Made by a program: the position numbers and the translations under genes
Notes under the pieces: model-generated
What the model saw: only the letters and a program-made list of their open reading frames with translations
Told to the model about the DNA's origin: nothing
Databases searched by the model: none
Source of the DNA: Allodiplogaster sudhausi
Taxonomy: Eukaryota; Nematoda; Chromadorea; Rhabditida; Diplogasteridae
Direction: 5' to 3'
DNA: 64,000 nt
NCBI GenBank assembly: GCA_945643635.1
Contig: CALZFC010000017.1
Location: 5,936,501 to 6,000,500 of the forward strand
Shown here: one piece after another, positions 47,256 to 58,765 of the stretch
Layout: each line of letters opens with the position of its first letter
Numbering within the stretch: the stretch's first letter is position 1

Positions 47256-47521
47256 ACTAAACTAACAAATCTCAGAAACGACTGTTTCTGAGATTTGTGA
47301 GTTTGTGTGTTTCTTTTGCTGTGATCGCTATAAAGAGACGGAAAGGTCACTCTCTCTCTATGTCATTAGATTCTACACAGAAAGGCGGATCTAATGAGGT
47401 ACAGAGAGATGCGGATAAATAACGTTGAGCGGTTTGATTACGCGCACAAAAGCGAGAGATCCAACTTTTGCCACACGGCCAACTCCTGAGATCACGAACA
47501 GTGTTCACTTATAAAGAGAAA
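46767..47521. repeat. 755-bp inverted repeat with (CT)n core
   Basis: Arms about 46767-46994 and 47273-47521 match in reverse complement with some differences; outer ends read TTTCTCTTTATAAG and its complement. The middle (47010-47258) is nearly pure CT with two GTGTTCGCTCC-like interruptions. No coding capacity. Confidence 0.75.
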
Positions 47522-47544
47522 GATAGTTCTTTCTGTCTTTCTTT

Positions 47545-47587
47545 CATTCTTTCTTTCCCTCTCTCCCTTTCTTCTCTCTCTCTCCCT

Positions 47588-47625
<38 letters not shown>

Positions 47626-47645
47626 CTCTCTCTCTCTCCACAGGC
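47545..47645. repeat. (CT)n microsatellite
   Basis: CT/TTCT-rich run directly after the inverted-repeat element. Confidence 0.9.
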
Positions 47646-47773
47646 ACTTGCCTGTGTACGGACCTTCTCAGACTTCGGATGAGGAAACTTCTTTTAAAAG
47701 TCTAATCGTTCGGACTTACTTTATTACAACATTAAGAGAGCAAATCTGATAGAGTCCACCATGAGCGTGCAGG

Positions 47774-49676
47774 GAACAAAAATATTTTTTGATTTAAATT
47801 TCCTTTATAGGGTTACTGTAGCACCAAATGAGGATTCCAAAAACATTTTTTTCAAAAATATATTTTCGTTTTTAAGTACAGTATACCTCGAAATGTCGAT
47901 TTTATTTAAATGATCATAACTTTCTTTAAACCCAACGAAATTAAATTTTGAAAAGATCATAATGTAGAGCAATTAAAGGGGCATAAAAAAGTAACAGATA
48001 CCTTTTTGAAAGGAATTGATTTAATGGGTCATATTAGCACCCAAAGAATTCGGGGGTGCGGTTTGGGCCCCAAAACGTTCTGAGCGACCTGGCTTTTGCC
48101 TACGGACCTGGCTTTTGACCTAAAGACCTGGCTTTTGCCTACGGAACTTCGAATCTTCAGTGGAGAGGCAGCTCAGGGAGCGATCTCCCGTTGTGGCGGA
48201 GCTTCCGGAACTGCGACTTGTCCGCCTCCGAGCGAGTCGGAGAGGGTGCTATGGCACAGCATCACGTAATTATCGCTGTCCTCGGAGGGGTTCCGTAGGC
48301 AAAAGTCTTATTGTTGAATAAATCAATAAAACTATATCCGTGCTTGCCAGCTCTGACAACCCCTTATTGTTAGTACAGGCTGTTACATGAAAAAATGCAA
48401 AATGTGAAGAAAAAGTACCCTAACTTTTTAAAATGCGAAAATAATACAAAATGAATAATATATTCATTTTTCCAATGGCCGAAAACCCCCTTGTGTACGA
48501 TTTTATGGTCGATTGGAAAAAGTTTTTTTATCGTTCAGATGTCACTAAAAATCGGAAATTTTTCCATGGAATTTTTTGTTCTTAAAACTACAATCGAGAA
48601 AATAGTAGCCATAACAGCATAAGCAATTCATATATGGGGTAAAATTTCCTCCCCTTTCTGTTGGAGTCAAGTTTGTCGCAAAATATCTTTGATAACGACT
48701 CAAAAATTAACCCAGAAGGAGTTATTGTACATTTTTTCTGGGTTACCGGAACACGAAAATATCTTGACTTCGACTCAAAACCATTCAATTACTAAAGTGA
48801 AGTGATTTTATGTGATAAATCGAATGGGCAATTCATATCTGCTACCGGAGGTGCTGTCATACCAACTTTGGACCGACATAGAAGTGTTTCACCCTAGACG
48901 CCTTTTGGAGTGGATGGGACATATCAAGCTGTAACGAATATAATTAGTGCCTAGATATGGAAGAACAGTAGTGATTTAGGGGTAAAAGAGGGCTGCCTTT
49001 CACTCAAGTTAATTTCCTTGGCCCGCTCAATACGTCTTGTACATGAAAATCACAATTCTTGGGGAATTTAATGCGAGCAAAACAATTTTTGAATATAAAA
49101 CAACCATTAATTTCAAGAAAACAGATATATCAGACATCTTTTATGCGACTTTGCAAACGGGGAATCTGATGGTGTGCTTAGTTTAGTGAAATCTTTAGAT
49201 TCGGACCAGTTTTATACGTTTTTCCACTACCCCGCACATCAGTGATGTCTTGGTTCAGTGAAAGTTTTAGATATCCATTAGTCTCGATATCCCAATATAA
49301 AGTACTTTTCCAGGGGTTATAAAAGGTCCTCTTTCACGTGGACTTGTCTTATTGTTAGTCGCGCGCTCAGAACGGTTTGGGGCCCAAACCGCACCCTCGA
49401 ATTCTTTGGGTGCTAATATGACCCATTAAATCAATTTCTTTCAAAAAGGTATCTGTTACTTTTTTATGCCCCTTTAATTGCTCTACATTATGATCTTTTC
49501 TAAATTTAATTTCGTTGGGTTTAAAGAAAGTTATGATCATTTAAATAAAATCGACATTTCGAGGTATACTGTACTTAAAAACGAAAATATATTTTTGAAA
49601 AAAATGTTTTTGGAATCCTCATTTGGTGCTACAGTAACCCTATAAAGGAAATTTAAATCAAAAAATATTTTTGTTC
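47774..49676. mobile_element. 1.9-kb non-autonomous TIR element
   Basis: Terminal inverted repeats of about 300-313 bp: 47774-48086 and 49374-49676, outer ends GAACAAAAATATTTTTTG and its complement. A further six bases (CGTGCA/TGCACG) pair outside two mismatches. The interior has a threefold CCTGGCTTTTG motif near 48090-48140 and no substantial open frame. Target duplication is not evident. Confidence 0.75.
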
Positions 49677-49689
49677 AATGCACGACCTG

Positions 49690-50205
49690 CATTAGCCATG
49701 GTCGAATATCCCAGACAGGCTCTCTTAAATAGCTCAAAAAAAAAAGTTCTTCAACATTCAGATAGCTAGTGCGGGTAGTGTGGTGGTAGGGGCTTGGGTA
49801 CGGGGTGCGCGGGGTGGTGGTTCGGGTCCGGTCGGAGGAAAAATTCTAATTATAATTCCAGATACAACGACGACGGTGCCAACACTTCCCCACAAACCAG
49901 GTTAGCCAGTTTTTCAACTTTTGCAGCTTTTGTTCTCACGATTTACCTACAGTTTAAACTGTTTTATAGCGAAAACCGCAATAATAGCTGCAAAAGACGA
50001 TTAACTGGCTAGTTTGTGGGTCGTGTTTGAGAATCCTGATAGCACAGAGAGAGAGAGACGGAGAGAATGTAGGAGAGGGTGTGTCAGAGGGTTAGCTAAT
50101 TAGATATCGAAAAAGATTGGTAATTAGCATCGAAACTTGGCGGAGAATATAAGAAAACGGCTAAAATTCCATGAAAAATGGGTGCGCAAGCAGAAAGGGG
50201 CGGAG
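49690..50205. other. intergenic, with tRNA-like block
   Basis: 49771-49840 resembles a decayed tRNA or SINE head: TAGTGTGGTGG near the A-box consensus and GGTTCGGGTCC at 49819, close to the B-box consensus. The rest shows no gene. Confidence 0.35.
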
Positions 50206-50400
50206 CCAACGCGGCTGCGCTGTGATTGTTTGATATGTCAAACAATTTCGTTGAAACAAATTGTTTGATATGCCAAACAATCGCGCATCAAACAATGATT
50301 GTTTGCTATATGGAACAGCATTGTTTTGGCTCGGATCTGGAACAAATTGTTTGTATGAAATTGTTTGATATATCAAACAATGTTTTTTGTGTGCCCCCCT
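50206..50400 (-). mobile_element. palindrome-rich MITE-like element, copy 2
   Basis: Reverse-complement relative of 46392-46606, from CCAACGCGGCTGCGC to TTTTTTGTGTGCCCCCC. It contains a perfect 22-bp palindrome, ATTGTTTGATA followed by its complement, near 50360. No coding capacity. Confidence 0.6.
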
Positions 50401-50653
50401 TTTATTTATCGCACCAAAGCCATCTTCGCATTTGTCTTTTCCAGCCATCTGTTGAGTCATCAAGTGTTGCACAAATAAAAGATTTATCTCAAAATATAAA
50501 CTCAACCATAACTTAGCGCAACATATCTACAAGCGTAAGAGCTTACATTAAACACTCTCAGATGAAACTGCACAGTTAAAAAATTGTCCATTAGACTAGA
50601 AAATGGGGGACATCAGGTACATGTAGATGGGGGAGGCGGTTCAGCTGCCATCC

Positions 50654-52927
50654 TCAGTACGGCTTGGAAACGGGCGCCGCGGCGATGGTGAGGGGGGCGT
50701 AGTTCGAGGGAAGAGGACGGGGCTCGAGACGTGCAGGAGACGAGTAGATCGGGTACGAAGGAGCGGCCTGGGCAGGGTACGAAGGCGCAGCCTGGGCCGG
50801 GTACGAAGGCGCAGCCTGGGCAGGGTACGAAGGCGCAGCCTGGGCAGGGTACGAAGGCGCAGCCTGGGCAGGGTACGAAGGCGCAGCCTGGGCAGGGTAC
50901 GACGGGGCAGCCTGGGCAGGGTACGACGTGGCAGCCTGGGCAGGGTACGACGGGGCAGCCTGGAATGGTTAAGATGTAATCATTATATTAACTAAAGAAC
51001 TAATAGCTGGATGATATAAAAAAAATAGCAATATGAAATGTATAACGGCCTGCTAAAATTGAAATATCAAAGATGCAACTGACACGTGCGGGAGCAAAGA
51101 TGATGGGAGAACGAGTGGGCTGAAGAACGATGTAGCGGGCGGTTGCTGGCAGGATATCAGAGGAGGGGTGCTCCAGTTTGTAGGTGGCCGGGGCAGGGTC
51201 CTGCAACGAAGAAGCTCATTTAGCTGATATCATATTTTCGTTCTTCAACGAGAAACACACCCCAAACAAACACTATTATTTCATTCTTGGGCAACCCTCT
51301 AAAAAAGCAACCCATGAAAGTCGAACCTGAGGGAGGACGATGGGCGGGAGCAGCTGGGCAGAGGGTGCCGGGTAGTAAGGAGCAGAGGTCGTGACCGGGG
51401 GGAGGAAGACCGCCTGCTGGTATCCGCGCGTGGTCGCAGGTGCAGGCTGCTGGTAGACAACGGCGCGAGGTGCCTGCTGAACGGAAGAAGCGTAGCGAGG
51501 GAAGCGCGAACCGTAACCGGCCGAGGGGAGGTCCTAAACAGAAGGAATTAGGGGGAAAATCTGTTTGTAATTGATAAATATATAATAAGAGAGAGAGAGA
51601 GAGAAAACGGGAGAGGAAGAGAGATTGCGAGATAGAGACAGAGAGAACAACGAACTTCAAGCACCGGTTTGTAGGGAACAGCAGAGGAAGAAGCGTAGCC
51701 AGTGGTCGGGATGTCCTGCAAGAAAAGAAATTCTTTTGAGAAGGCAGAGAGAGAGAGAGAGAAAGAGAGAGAAAGAGAGAGAAAGAGAGAGAGAACAGGC
51801 AGCGCGAAGGTACTAACCAGGGCAGCAGTAGTCGTCTCCTCAACAGCATAGCCTTCCTTTGCCGAGAAGTCGCTGAACAGAGGAGCAGTAGAGGTGGCGT
51901 AGCTGTCCGTGGATGGAGCGGCGTAGCCTGCGGTCGAGGTAGTCGGGGCCTGGAGAGATTGTCTTGATTAAAGTATATTTTTCAAATGAAAAAAGTTTTA
52001 TTTTTGTGGAGCTAATTAAGCTGTCATTAACTGATGGCGAACACGAACCATGGCCAGAGTGGTCGTCTCCACTCCACCATAGCGAGCCTCGGTAGGCAGA
52101 GTGGGGATGTCACTGAAGAGGGGAGCCGAGGTGGTCGTGGTGGTTGCGTAGCTCTCCGTGGACGGGCTCGCGTAGCCAGAGATGGCCGGTCTCTGAAAAA
52201 GGTAGCATTTTAAGCACTCCGGCGCCAATTTTATTGCTAAGAAAGTTTAAAAAAATTATTATTCAGAAGAAATTACTGTTCAGAAGATAGCAGACAGAAC
52301 CGGAGTGTAAAGAGATAGAGGCAGAGAGAGTGAGAGAGAAAGAGAGAGGCAGCGAGTAAGGGAGGGAAATAGAGAGACGGCGGTTATAGAGTGAAAGAGA
52401 GACAGAGAGAAAGGAAGGGAGCGAGAGAGAAAGCGAATTAGTCAGAGAAAAGAGAGAGAAATCGACTAAGGGAGAGAAAGAGAGAGACAGCGGTTAGAGA
52501 GTGAAAGAGAGACAGAGAGAAAGGAAGGGGGGGGGGGGGGGAGAGAGAGAGAGAGAGAGAGACGACGGAGAGCTTGGAGAGAGAAGGTAACCATCGCGGC
52601 GGTAGTTGTCTCCTGCGCTCCATAGCTCGCTTGAGTCGGGATGATTGGGATGTCGCTGAAGAGAGGAGCAGAAGTGGTGTTGGCGTAGCTCTCCTTGGAG
52701 GGGCTGCCATAGCCGGAGGAGATGATCGGGTCCTGAATGGATTGCATTGGATACGGTATGAATGAGTAATAGCAACTTTTTCGATGTAGCACGTATACCA
52801 GATAAGAAAGAGTGAAATAACAATGCGAAAAGTGGAAGTGGTAGTAAATCAACCGCAGTACAGATCGCAGAACAACAAGAGCTTAAGAGAGGATCCATAT
52901 GGGTTGAGTGAGAGAGAGGGATCAGAA

Positions 52928-52966
<39 letters not shown>

Positions 52967-53021
52967 GAGAGAGAGAGAGAGAATAGAGAGAGAGAGAGCG
53001 CAGAAAGATAAAGAGAGAGAA

Positions 53022-53068
<47 letters not shown>

Positions 53069-53536
53069 AATGCTAACCATCGCTGCGGTAGTCGTCTCCT
53101 GGACAGCGTAGCTGTCCCGAGTGGTGGTCGGGACATCATGGAAGATGGGAGCAGAAGTGGTGGGCGCCGTGGTCGGAGCCGCCGTGGCGTATCCCTCGGT
53201 GGACGGCGCAGCGTAGCCAGAAGAGATGGGCGGACTCTGCAAAGGGGGGGGAACGTTAGCAAGCACATACATATTGATGTTAATTAAATATTAATTAAAG
53301 AAAAATATGACGGCTAGTTTTACTGCTTTCCATAATTTTTTGGAGAAAATTTGTTCTGTAAAAAAAATGCTAACCAGCTCGATGAAAGTCTCCTTGGGAG
53401 CGTAGACGGCCTCGGTTGGCTTCGCAGGAGCATCACTGAAGAGAGGAGCAGACGAAGTGGTCGGCGAGGGAAGCACGTAGGCGAGAGACGCAGACGACGA
53501 GAGCAGAAGGAGAGCGGCCGAGAGACGGAAGGACAT
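50654..53536 (-). CDS. secreted Ala/Pro/Ser/Thr/Tyr-rich repeat protein, nine exons
   Basis: Exons 53536-53375, 53236-53078, 52732-52592, 52192-52049, 51949-51818, 51715-51656, 51533-51327, 51200-51084 and 50959-50654 join to 475 residues and a TGA stop. All eight introns are phase 0. Residues 1-19 form a signal peptide (MSFRLSAALLLLSSSASLA). Exons 2-5 share a pattern: SGYAxPST, then a short S/T/A run, SAPLFSD or SAPIFHD, and a tyrosine followed by ETTTAAM or similar. Exon 7 is Q/P/Y-rich; exon 9 carries nine octapeptides of the PAQAAPSY type. There is no transmembrane segment beyond the signal. Such composition suggests an extracellular structural or cuticle/eggshell-type protein (inference); I do not recognise the family. 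Introns carry (GA)n tracts. A TATA box lies 36 bp upstream of the ATG. Confidence 0.8.
50753..50961 (-). repeat. 24-bp coding tandem repeat
   Basis: Nine in-frame 24-bp units, each encoding eight residues of the PAQAAPSY type; the first (5') three units carry T or P variants and the ninth is cut by the exon 9 acceptor. Confidence 0.92.
52310..52568. repeat. (GA)n-rich intron 3 with G12 tract
   Basis: GA-rich intron sequence of the secreted-protein gene with an uninterrupted G run near 52528-52540, followed by pure GA. Confidence 0.85.
52929..53068. repeat. (GA)n microsatellite in intron 2
   Basis: Almost continuous GA within intron 2 of the secreted-protein gene; open frames of RERE or LSLS type are artefacts. 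Confidence 0.9.
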
Positions 53537-53571
53537 CTTGGCAGGTTGTGTGGAAGAGGATCGGAGCAGGC

Positions 53572-53579
53572 CTTTTATA
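53572..53579 (-). promoter_or_regulatory. TATA box of secreted-protein gene
   Basis: TATAAAAG on the - strand, 36 bp before the start codon. This spacing implies a leader of only about a dozen bases (inference). Confidence 0.65.
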
Positions 53580-53679
53580 CCCGAGTTGAGTAGAGAGCGA
53601 GCGGATGAGAACGTGCAGAAAGCATTGTAGATCACAAAGGGGAATCAGATGTAGATCATAAAGGTGGAATCAGAGTGAT

Positions 53680-53780
53680 AAGGAGAGAGAGAGAGAGTGA
53701 AGGGAGGGAGAGAGAGAGAGAGTGAAGGTAGGGAGAGAGAGAGAGAGTGAAGGGAGGGAGAGAGAGAGAGAGAGAGAAAG
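53680..53780. repeat. GA-rich tandem repeat
   Basis: Three to four copies of a unit of about 30 bp, GTGAAGGGAGGGAGAG plus (GA)n. Confidence 0.85.
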
Positions 53781-54766
53781 GGAATTGAGAGCAAGTGCGG
53801 TGAAATGGCTGCACTGAAAAAAATTTGATCTATCTGAACGAATGGCATCTTGCCACAACAAGAAGAGTTTGAGCGCATGGGTAAAGTGCGCAGAATCTGT
53901 GGTGAAGCAACGGAAAGTCGATCATTTTAGTGCAATATGCAAAAACAATTTGGTTCGCGCAATTCTCGGTTTCGCACAGATTGTTTCCTTACTTGATTCA
54001 AATTTTGCTTCTCGAACGCTCGGCCCTTTGCGAAATCTTCTTCATTCGGGGCTTTCGTCGTCGCGTGCTCCGGTTGCTCTCGCTGCTTTTCCCTTTAGTT
54101 TGTTTGTTATATCCCCTTGCGCTGCATCGACTGTTGAGTTCCGATGGGCTTTTATTGTGTTTGGAAGGTTCCCTTTGCAATAGTCGAACGCAAGGCATTT
54201 TGTTCGACGTTGTGTTCATCTGCTGAGCCGAAAGCCACTTGGTTTTATATACAAAGTGTGTGTCGTTGAAAGTGGGATTGGAATGTGATTTTGCTGCTGA
54301 ACTGGAATCCTTCTATTGGCCACTCGTTTCCACCCTGGGATTTGCGCTGCCCTTCTTTTTTCAGAGGGGGGCCAATCTGAATTTCCTGAGTTCGTTTTTG
54401 ATCTGAAGGACTTGCTGGTAACGCGCTGCCAATAAGATACCCGCGAGGATATTAGCTGAACTTTTCCCACGTTGTCTTCCTTCTTTGTTATCGACTGTTC
54501 TTTCAAGCCGTTTTGAAGAATTTCAGATACGATTCCGTTAGCTTGCTTCATTTTCTTCAGTCTCTTTCTCTCTTTCTCTCTCTCTCACTCCGTTTCTCTA
54601 TACCTCTCCCTCTCTCTTGTTCTCTCCCTTCTCTCCCTCCTCTCGCATAATGTCTCGAATGCACGCAGGCGAGGAAGCACCGGCTGCTTTGTTTTTCTCT
54701 CGCGTCCTGGTGCTCTCTCAGGCTGTGCTCTCTCGCTCTTTCTCTCTCTCGCTCTCTCGCTCTTTT

Positions 54767-54798
<32 letters not shown>

Positions 54799-54890
54799 GC
54801 TCTCTCGCTCGCTTCCTTTCCTTCCTTGCTTATCCGGTCGCTCGCATCTAAACAGAATGCCATCGTTCTGGTCCCACTCCTAATCCTCCA
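53774..54890. repeat. duplicated segment A, no recognised gene
   Basis: Near-identical in part to 56958-57710 in the same orientation. It contains a 111-residue open frame on - (54216-54551, starting MKQANGIVSEILQNG) that I do not recognise; the second copy lacks 54056-54481 and so changes that frame. The right third is (CT)n/CTCG-rich. Real coding function is doubtful. Confidence 0.6.
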
Positions 54891-54892
54891 GA

Positions 54893-55027
54893 GATGGCCG
54901 GTCTCTGAAAAAGGTAGCATTTTAAGCACTCCGGCGCCAATATTGCTAAGAAAGTTTAAAAAAATTATTATTCAGAAGAAATTACTGTTCAGAAGATAGC
55001 AGACAGAACCGGAGTGTAAAGAGATAG

Positions 55028-55067
<40 letters not shown>

Positions 55068-55268
55068 GCAGCGAGTAAGGGAGAGAAATAGAGAGACGGC
55101 GGTTATAGAGTGAAAGAGAGATAGAGAGAAAGGAAGGGAGCGAGAGAGAAAGAGAGAGGAGAGAGAGAGAGAGAGATGACGGAGAGCTTGGAGAGAGAAG
55201 CTAACCATCGCGGCGGTCGTAGTCTCCTGCGCTCCGTAGCTCGCTTGAGTCGGGATGATTGGGATGTC
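54893..55268 (-). pseudogene. direct copy of intron 3 and part of exon 3
   Basis: Same orientation as 52178-52660 of the secreted-protein gene, with the (GA)n intron altered. Exon 3 is kept only as its 3' part, 55208-55268, then breaks off at a C13 tract. Confidence 0.8.
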
Positions 55269-55286
55269 CCCCCCCCCCCTTTGCAG

Positions 55287-55450
55287 AGTCCGCCCATCTC
55301 TTCTGGCTACGCTGCGCCGTCCACCGAGGGATACGCCACGGCGGCTCCGACCACGCGCCCACCACTTCTGCTCCCATCTTCCGTGATGTCCCGACCACCA
55401 CACGGGACAGCTACGCTGTCCAGGAGACGACTACCGCAGCGATTGTTAGC

Positions 55451-55496
<46 letters not shown>

Positions 55497-56162
55497 CTCT
55501 CTCTCTCTCTCTTTATCTTTCTGATCTCTCCCTCTCTCCTTCTCTTCCTGCTCTCTCTCTCTCTATTCTTTCTCTCTCTCTCTATTCTTTCTCTCCCGCT
55601 CTTTCTCTCCCTCTCTATTCTTTCTCTCCCGCTCTTTCTCTCTCTCTCTATTCTTTCTCTCTCTCTCTCTCTCTCTCCTTTCTGATCCCTCTCTCTCACT
55701 CAACCTATGTGGATCCTCTCTCAAGCTCTTGTTGTTCTGCATATCTGTACTGCGGTTGATTTACTACCACTTCCACTTTTCGCATAGTTATTTCACTCTT
55801 CCTTATCTGGTATACGTGCTACATCGAAAAAGTTGTTATTACTCATTCATACCGTATCCAATGCAATCCATTCAGGACCCGATCATCTCCTCCGGCTATG
55901 GCAGCCCCTCCAAGGAGAGCTACGCCAACACCACTTCTGCTCCTCTCTTCAGCGACATCCCAATCATCCCGACTCAAGCGAGCTACGGAGCGCAGGAGAC
56001 TACGACCGCCGCGATGGTCTTTCTCTCCCTTACTCGATTTCTCTCTCTTTTCTCTGACTAATTCGCTTTCGCTTTCTCTCTCTCTTTCTCTCTCGCTCCC
56101 TTCCTTTCTCTCTATCTCTCTTTCACTCTATAACTGCTCTATTTCTCTCCCTTACTCGCTGC

Positions 56163-56204
<42 letters not shown>

Positions 56205-56835
56205 CTATCTCTTTACACTCCGGTTCTGTCTGCTATCTTCTGAACAGTAATTTCTTCTGAATAATAATTTTTTTAAACTTTCTTAGCAATAAAATTGGCG
56301 CCGGAGTGCTTAAAATGCTACCTTTTTCAGAGACCGGCCATCTCTGGCTACGCGAGCCCGTCCACGGAGAGCTACGCAACCACCACGATCACCTCGGCTC
56401 CCCTCTTCAGTGACATCCCGACTCTGCCCACTCGCTATGGTGGAGTGGAGACGACCACTCTGGCCATGGTTCGTGTTCTCCATCAGTTTATGAAAACTTA
56501 ATTAGCTCCACAAAAATAAAACTTTTTTCATTTGAAAAAGATACTTTAATCAAGACAATCTCTCCAGGACCCGACTACCTCGACCGCAGGCTACGCCGCT
56601 CCATCCACGGACAGCTACGCCACCTCTACTGCTCCTCTGTTCAGCGACGTCTCGGCAAAGGAAGACTATGCTGTTGAGGAGACGACTACTGCTGCCCTGG
56701 TTAGTACCTTCGCGCTGCCTGTTCTCTCTCTCTCTCTCTCTCTCTGCTTTCTCAAAAGAATTTATTTTCTTGCAGTACATCCCGACCACTGGCTACGCTT
56801 CTTTCTCTGCTCTTCCCTGCAAGCCGGTGCTTGAA
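55287..56835 (+). pseudogene. inverted partial copy of secreted-protein gene, exons 2-6
   Basis: Copies of exons 2-6 lie at 55287-55444, 55876-56016, 56331-56468, 56568-56699 and 56776-56835 with their splice sites. Exon 2 has a 1-bp deletion (frameshift) and its last codon changed to ATT. Exon 4 lacks 6 bp in frame. Exon 6 begins TAC instead of GAC. There is no signal-peptide exon, no TATA box and no exons 7-9: the sequence leaves the gene exactly at the exon 7 acceptor (TTCTGTTTAG, ending 56957). Intron lengths and (CT)n runs differ from the parent. Probably not expressed. Confidence 0.8.
55449..55682. repeat. (CT)n microsatellite
   Basis: CT-rich intron of the pseudogene copy, with ATTCTTTCTCTC interruptions. 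Confidence 0.9.
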
Positions 56836-56957
56836 GTTCGTTGTTCTCTCTGTCTCTATCTCGCAATCTCTCTTCCTCTCCCGTTTTCTCTCTCTCTCTC
56901 TCTTATTATATATTTATCAATTACAAACAGATTTTCCCCCTAATTCCTTCTGTTTAG

Positions 56958-57710
56958 GAGAAAGGGAATTGAAAGCAAGTGCGGTGAAATGGCTGCACTG
57001 AAAAACATTTGATCTATCTGAACGAATGCAGGGAATTCTGGCATCTTGCCACAACAAGAAGAGTTTAGCGCATGAGCGAAACTTGTTTATAAAAGGTAAA
57101 GTGCGCAGAATCTGTGGTGGAGCAACGGAAAGTCGATCATTTTAGTGCAATATGCAAAAACAATTTGATTTCGCGCAATTCTCGGTCTCGCACGGATTGT
57201 TTCCTTACTTGATTCAAATTTTGCTTCTCGAACGCGATTTCGCGCAATTCTCGGTCTCGCACGGATTGTTTCCTTACTTGATTCAAATTTTGCTTCTCGA
57301 ACGCTCGGCCCTTTGCGAAAGCTTCTTCATTCGGGGCTTTCTTTGTTATCGACTGTTCTTTCAAGCCGTTTTGAAGAATTTCAGATACGATTCCGTTAGC
57401 TTGCTTCATTTTCTTCAGTCTCTTTCTCTCTTTCTCTCTCTCTCACTCCGTTTCTCTATACCTCTCCCTCTCTCTTGTTCTCTCCCTTCTCTCCCTCCTC
57501 TCGCATAATCTCTCGAATGCAGCAGGCGAGGAAGCACCGGCTGCTTTGTTTTTCTCTCGCGTCCTGGTACTCTCTCAGGCTGTACTCTCTCTCTCTCTCT
57601 CTCTCTCGCTCTCTCGCTCTCTCGCTCGCTTCCTTTCCTTCCTTGCTTCTCCGGTCGCTCGCATCTAAACAGAATGCCATCGTTCCCTGTCTTCTGGTCC
57701 CACTCCAAAT
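56958..57710. repeat. duplicated segment A, second copy
   Basis: Direct copy of 53774-54890 with a deletion of the middle part and an internal tandem duplication of about 70 bp (GATTTCGCGCAATTCTCGG..., 57167 and 57235). The CT-rich end again contains CTCGCTCTCTCGCTC. No recognised gene. Confidence 0.7.
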
Positions 57711-57879
57711 CCTCTCCCTCCCCTGTATTTCTCACTGCTCCATTTACTATTCTCGGAGTCGCGTCCCGCCTTCTTTGCTTTGTGGTCTAACTTATTCCTA
57801 GACGGCTACTTTGACTTAATTTTTTTGCGTTTCGTCACGCCTACTTCCCGTTATTTAAAGAAAACCTGCACACATTTAA

Positions 57880-58083
<204 letters not shown>

Positions 58084-58765
58084 GCGGGTTTCCACGGTTT
58101 AACAGGCACATTCAGCCGAGGAAATTGGTAGAAATTTTTGAGATTTTCTCTTGAAAGTTTTCATCTCAAATGGGGTCTTTCTCTCCTCGCTTTCATTGCG
58201 AAAGCATGCGCTGCTTAAAGAAATATGGAATTTTAGTGTTATAATCGATGTTTAATGTAATTGAATGAGTATTGTGAAGTGATCTTGCTGATCTTGCTCA
58301 GCAGTCCGTATTTCAAAAATGCTTTTACCCATCGATAATTAATAGGCTTTCCACTTTCACCTGGCTTCATGAGGCCAGCAAGACAGTAGATCGTTTGACG
58401 GCACCCTTGCATAGAGTAGTACGCTGTATTTGACAGCTGTGTGTTTTAAAACAATCACAACATTAAACTGGCTAATTACGATTAAGACTATTGTAGAACA
58501 CTCTGCTGTATATAGTAAAGTGATTTTTGACTCAATCTAAAAAAAATCTGGTGTAGTTTCCTGCCTTTTAAGATACCGAACTAAACAAGTACATTCAAAC
58601 GATCTCTTTATCTGGGGCCTCATAAACCCAGGCAAGTAATAAGGCCATCGATCATATAAAAGTCTGTTAACTATCATTTGGGACATGCAAGCCCATGCAC
58701 ATTCTAAGAATCTTTAAATTCCTAAAACATGTTTATCCACATTAACTGGACAAGCGTTCTTTTGC
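58084..58765. other. intergenic, nothing recognised
   Basis: AT-rich unique sequence with no convincing exon, RNA gene or repeat. Confidence 0.5.

Noticed and set aside
44339..47350. Long Ser/Leu or Arg/Glu open frames
   Set aside because: Low-complexity translations of (CT)n/(GA)n tracts; real exons on the - strand are separate and end at splice sites.
53842..54226. Overlapping 98-113 residue + strand frames in segment A
   Set aside because: No recognised motif; the second copy of the segment does not preserve them.
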